This document shows positions 59,665 to 64,000 of a DNA stretch of 64,000 nt, piece by piece; within the stretch, counting starts at the first letter, position 1; each line of letters begins with the position of its first letter. This stretch comes from Clarkia xantiana subsp. parviflora (Eukaryota > Streptophyta > Magnoliopsida > Myrtales > Onagraceae). Under the pieces are notes generated by a model. It was not told the DNA's origin, did not search any database, and worked only from the letters and a program-made list of their open reading frames with translations. The DNA lies in the NCBI GenBank assembly GCA_036873135.1, contig JAPTYO010000010.1, positions 8,904,634-8,968,633 of the forward strand. The letters run 5' to 3'. The position numbers and the translations under genes were made by a program.

Positions 59665-61809
59665 ATGGTGGGCATGACGGAGAATCTCCTGAATGAGCTT
59701 ATAAGAGGAGCAGAAGAGGCGGAAGAAGGCGGCGGGCTGCCACCAGGGTTTCGATTCCACCCTACAGATGAAGAACTCATCACCTTCTACTTAGCTTCCA
59801 AGGTCTTCAATGGCGGTTTCTTTGGCTTTCACATCCCTGAAGTTGACCTTAACCGCTGCGAACCCTGGGATCTTCCAGGTAACTCACTAAACTACTTATT
59901 CTAGTTTCTTTAATTTCTTCATAAATAGTGAATATATATTTATCATGTTTAAAAATGCGTTTTTTCCAATATATATATATGTATATACTGGTTATATATT
60001 GATGCGAGCAGAATCGATTAATCTGCAATTTTGAAAATTCTCCGATTTCTAGTCTCGGACAGGTGTCAGATTTTGGCGCGTGAATAGTATATGCGGTAAC
60101 GGAGTTTAGATCAAAATACACAGCTAAGCTGTGTTGTGCGCTGATTTCCTGTCAAATCTAATTTCGAGGGTTTAAATCGCATTTTAATGTTATTTCGAGT
60201 TTTTTTTTTCCGGTTTATTTGGACTTTCCGTTAGTTATTTCATAGGGTGATTTTTGTTTTCAGTATTTAAGACATAGTAGTCGTCGTTTGCATTTAGTTT
60301 TATGATATATAAAAAATCGAAAATTTTCCTCAAACCGTGCATTTAATTTCGATATTTCTTGAACTTTCAATTTTTGAACATCTATTCACAATCACGCTAC
60401 ATCATATATTAATAGTATATGTGTGGAAAATATATGGGTAGATGCGGCGAAAATGGGGGAAAGAGAGTGGTACTTCTTCAGTTTAAGGGACAGGAAGTAT
60501 CCAACGGGGCTGAGGACCAACAGGGCCACCGGAGCTGGTTACTGGAAGGCCACCGGAAAAGACAAGGAGATACACGCCGCCTCAAGCGCCGCCCTGTTAG
60601 GGATGAAGAAAACCCTAGTTTTCTATCGTGGAAGAGCTCCTCGTGGAGAGAAGACTAAATGGGTCATGCATGAGTACCGCCTCGAGGGCGACTTCTCTTG
60701 CCGCCATACTTGCAAGGTACGTAAAAATAATTATTAATTAATTACCCCAATTATAATTAATTACTCGCAGTAAAAATACTATCTTTGCCTTATTATTATT
60801 GTTATTGCCTATAAAGTGAAAAAAAAAAGACAGAAATTAATCACATCAGTGATCAGTTCATGTCTTGTTTGTGGGTTGACTTTCTACGTACGGTTTAATC
60901 ATAGATACAGTGTATTTGTACGGGTGCCGACGGATAACCCTATTTTGTATATTTCTTCACTTTTTTCGAATTACCCCTCAACAGTTAAAATGATACTAAA
61001 ATCAACTTCTATGTCATTCATAATTCTGCAAACCATAATTATTTCCATACAAATATATATATATATATATTATTAAAAAAATCGAGTGACTACGTTTTTT
61101 GAGTTAATTAACATAATTAATCTTGAGTTAATGTCGAATAAGCGCATTATTCCATAATAATCACAGTTTTCTGCTTATATATAGTTGTTCCAAAATGCAT
61201 ATAATTATTAATTAATATATTATTGTAAATAACTATAATTATTACTAAATAAATTTGTAGGAAGAATGGGTAATGTGCAGGATATTTCACAAAAGCATGG
61301 AGAAAAGAATAAACCCACTATTATTCCAAGGCCAAATGACAACCACCTACGACGACAGTTGCGACATGCAAGATCAGTGTCTTCTTCCACATCTTCAACA
61401 AATCCCTAATTTCAACAAGAACAGCCAAGACATCATCAATGACATCAAAAGCATGATGTCTCAAACCAACCACTCACCCTCCATGCTAATCAAGTCACTG
61501 CTCCTATCACATCAACAACACGACCAAGCTTCTTCTGCTATCCCTGTTTCCAAACAGTGCAAGACAGAGCCAATATTAATAAACTCGAATTTCCACGACT
61601 TCACCACCTCCGGCGCCGCCGTGGGGGTAATGGATCAGAACGGCCACGACAACCTCTTCACCTTTGACAACATCATGGATTGTTACTATGGAGATGTGGC
61701 TGCTGCAACTCATGAGGTGTCTCCGTTTGGCGGCGGCGGTGGTGGTGGTTTTAATAGGTCAATGGTGTCCTGGCCGCCGGTGGTGCCTTCTGCTCCGTCG
61801 TTGCTGTAA
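59665..61809 (+). CDS. NAC-domain transcription factor, CUP-SHAPED COTYLEDON 3-like
   Basis: Three exons: 59665-59878, 60442-60716, 61261-61809 (TAA); 345 residues. The NAC domain spans about residues 25-172 with all subdomains: [85 protein letters not shown] and [10 protein letters not shown], then [24 protein letters not shown] is typical of the CUC3 subgroup, which marks organ boundaries and axillary meristems. The C-terminal half is low-complexity with a GGGGGGG run and is presumably the activation region. Intron positions are the usual NAC ones. I see no miR164 target-like sequence in the last exon, which agrees with CUC3 rather than CUC1/2. Subgroup assignment is from memory of the family. 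Confidence 0.93.
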
Positions 61810-62214
61810 TATATAGTTCTTTTTTTTGGTAACAATATATAGTTCTATTATTATATAATATAATATATAATAGGTTCTTATTAATTATTATTGTGTAAAA
61901 TATATATAATTATGAATAGAAACTGATATGTACCGTATTCTACTTTCTAGCTGAAAAGTATGATTGTAGGATCTTCTGGCAGAGCTTATATAAGATTTTA
62001 TATATAGTATATATTCATTCTATATATTTAATTACTACTGAATGATTATTATGGGAATGTGTATATATATATATGTAATATATGTGAAGAAGTCCAAGTT
62101 CATGACTGCTCCTCGTAATACAGTAAATCAAATAAATGTGGGGTTTGGATTTGAGCTGTCTCTGGACACTTGCTGCATTTTGAGTATTCCATACATATAA
62201 TAAATAAATAAAAG
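61810..62214. other. NAC 3' UTR and flank
   Basis: TA-rich sequence that should contain the NAC 3' UTR and polyadenylation region. No further feature. Confidence 0.5.
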
Positions 62215-62329
62215 AGATTAAGTAACTTTTCATACCACTTTTTTGCATAGAATCCGCTTTTGGTACCATTTATTTATTTTTTGTATACTTTTGATACCAA
62301 TCATTTCCACTTTCTATTCTTTTCATACA

Positions 62330-63055
62330 TCCGCTATGTAGTTAAAAACTCGTTTCTAGGTCCTAAAAACGCACGTTTTTACCTTAAAAAACGAGTTAAA
62401 ACGTAACAAAATCGTTGTCAGAGTAGAAACGGGTAGAAACGCGTGTAGAGTCGTAAAAACGTGTAGAAACGGGTAGAAACGTAAGTTTCTACCGTTTCTA
62501 GAATTTTTACCATAATTTGCTAAACCAATTCCAAATCTAATAAATTATGCAAAACCCAAAAAACTTATCAACCAAACACAAGAAATTTTTGTCATGGATA
62601 GTTATTTATGTGACAAATCAATTTTTTTTACTCAAAATCTAATCATATGACATTCAAGTTCAACCTTCATTGATCATTTAATAATAATACTCAAAAGTCT
62701 TAAACTTCATTGACATCCCTTTCTATTTTATGTTTCTCAAATCCTAAAATCATAAATTCTAAATTCACTTTACTCGTATTTTTCATGCTAATCTACAAAA
62801 ATTGATCACCGTGACGACTATGGTGACTACTCATGGGTCCATGTTTTTTTATTAAAATTATTTTTTCAACTGTTAATGAGTATATTTACTATTTTTGTAG
62901 TACTTCTATATAATTACATTTATAAATTTCATTTCTAATATTATTTTAGAAAATATGTAGAAACTACGTTTCTACGTTCCGTTTTTACGACCCGACTTTA
63001 CCTACCCATTTCCGTCTCTACGTAGAAACTCGTTTTTGACTGCATAGTACATCCG
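62330..63055. mobile_element. Possible repeat element rich in GTAGAAACG motifs
   Basis: The left end has AAAAACTCGTTTCTA and clustered CGTGTAGAAACGGGTAGAAACG. The right end has GTAGAAACTACGTTTCTACG and CTACGTAGAAACTCGTTTTTG. The two ends share motifs in inverted arrangement, and CATCCG occurs just outside both ends (62328, 63049). Family not identified. Confidence 0.4.
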
Positions 63056-64000
63056 TTAAAATTCCGTCCGTTTAGCCGTTAGTTGGTCATGTGCCGTGCA
63101 TGTGACCTCTTTTTTTTTAACAAAAAAACAAACTTAAATAGACTGAAATGCCCTTACCTGCAAAGTCTTCTTCTCCGACCTGCCCAATAACGCCGACAAG
63201 ATACCTTTAACCCTATTATAAGATTAGTTCAAACAGAACAACGTAAATTAAGCAGCAATAATTAATATCAATAAATTATTCTGTACTGGAGAAGATGAAC
63301 AGAACTGCGAAGTGGAGATTCGTACATCTTTGTTTTAATTTTTTTTTTTTTTTTTGCCATGTATTTCGTTTAATCGATGGTTGAAGCTTCTGGTTTGGAG
63401 ATAGATTTTGTTCAATTACTAATATCTGTGGAGAACCAACACTCATTTTTTTGGGGATTGATGTTACTACATTATATGGTTTATATTGAAGTATTGTCGA
63501 TGCTGGAGTTCTGGAGCTTGCTGCTGTTATCGTCGGAGGAGATATGGAGTTCCCATTCGATCGCCAGAGCATTCTCGTTGCCGTGCTATCTGCTTCGTAG
63601 TCGCCGGAGTCGGAGCCCAGTCCCCGGCAGCTGCGCCGACCAAGTCCGGCGGCGGTGAGCGAACTCGAGCCATCCCCATCATTCCGAAGCCGGAAAACTC
63701 GAGCCCAGACAGTAGCTCCGACGAATACAACTGGGTCGTCTCCACAAAACCAATGGTAGTAACCAGTCAGTGGTGGTGGATTAAAGATGGGGACTATAGT
63801 GGGATTGTCGATGGAGATCTAGCATGTATTAGCATTCTTGCTCTGGTTATCTTCTTCTTCTTTTTTGCCAAAGCTCTGGTTATCTTCTACAATGTACAAG
63901 TTGAACTATTGAAGGAGACAATCGACAGCTGGCTTAACATTTTTGCAGATTAGGGCATTTTTAACTGTAACGAATCCAAGAATGAAGAATGAGGTTAGGT
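63056..64000. other. Repeat-like flank and GC-rich island at the window end
   Basis: The stretch CCGTCCGTTTAGCCGTTAGT with AAATGCCCTTAC resembles the sequence next to other foldback loops in the window. 63500-63745 is GC-rich, with open frames on both strands (63486-63953 plus; 63527-63745 minus), but with no recognisable domain. A continuing feature may extend beyond base 64000. Confidence 0.35.

Overview
The window is nuclear DNA from a flowering plant, almost certainly a eudicot. It is AT-rich, most genes are split by GT-AG introns, spacing between genes is wide, and transposon debris is abundant. The genes belong to plant families: the alpha subunit of PPi-dependent phosphofructokinase, AHL AT-hook proteins, NAC, DUF724/Agenet, a xylem-type papain-like protease, and CCR/DFR-like reductases. 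I cannot name the species. No bacterial or organellar segment, rRNA, tRNA or CRISPR is visible.

Layout: (1) 28-2380 (+), the 3' part of a PFP alpha-subunit gene, cut by the window edge. (2) 3.0-4.5 kb, a small hAT element with a MITE nested inside it, within a diverged direct duplication. (3) 4573-5391 (-), a single-exon AHL gene. (4) 5.5-18 kb has no host gene; it holds foldback MITEs, a TA microsatellite, a decayed 5-kb Copia element with a 5-bp target duplication, and an LTR remnant. (5) 18.4-38.1 kb, two CCR/DFR-like reductase genes (+) flanking two DUF724 genes (-). (6) 39.9-42.5 kb (+), a five-exon AHL gene with two AT-hooks. (7) 44.1-47.1 kb (-), an SDR42E/3beta-HSD-like dehydrogenase. 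(8) 47.8-50.7 kb (-), an XCP-type cysteine protease. (9) 50.8-59.6 kb, long gene-free DNA with one foldback MITE. (10) 59.7-61.8 kb (+), a NAC gene of CUC3 type. (11) 62-64 kb, repeat-like DNA with a GC-rich island.

The most unusual locus is 21436-23817 (-). Here a BED-type zinc finger with a hAT-like linker is fused in one exon to the remains of an Agenet exon, then spliced to a DUF724 C-terminal half. The reconstructed frame is open for 411 codons. An intact paralogue with the normal Agenet first exon lies 2.2 kb away (26014-28434). This looks like a transposase-host fusion born from a tandem duplicate.

A second theme is many short foldback MITEs, most starting GGGTTAA, several with recognisable 9-bp target duplications. 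They occur inside introns, inside another transposon, and between genes. A miniature LTR retrotransposon (TRIM) sits so close to a splice acceptor that it now supplies that intron's 3' end. Both reductase genes share a GC-AG intron at the same position. Apart from the reductase and DUF724 paralogue pairs, the genes show no shared pathway. Coordinates were read by eye, so exon edges are predictions.
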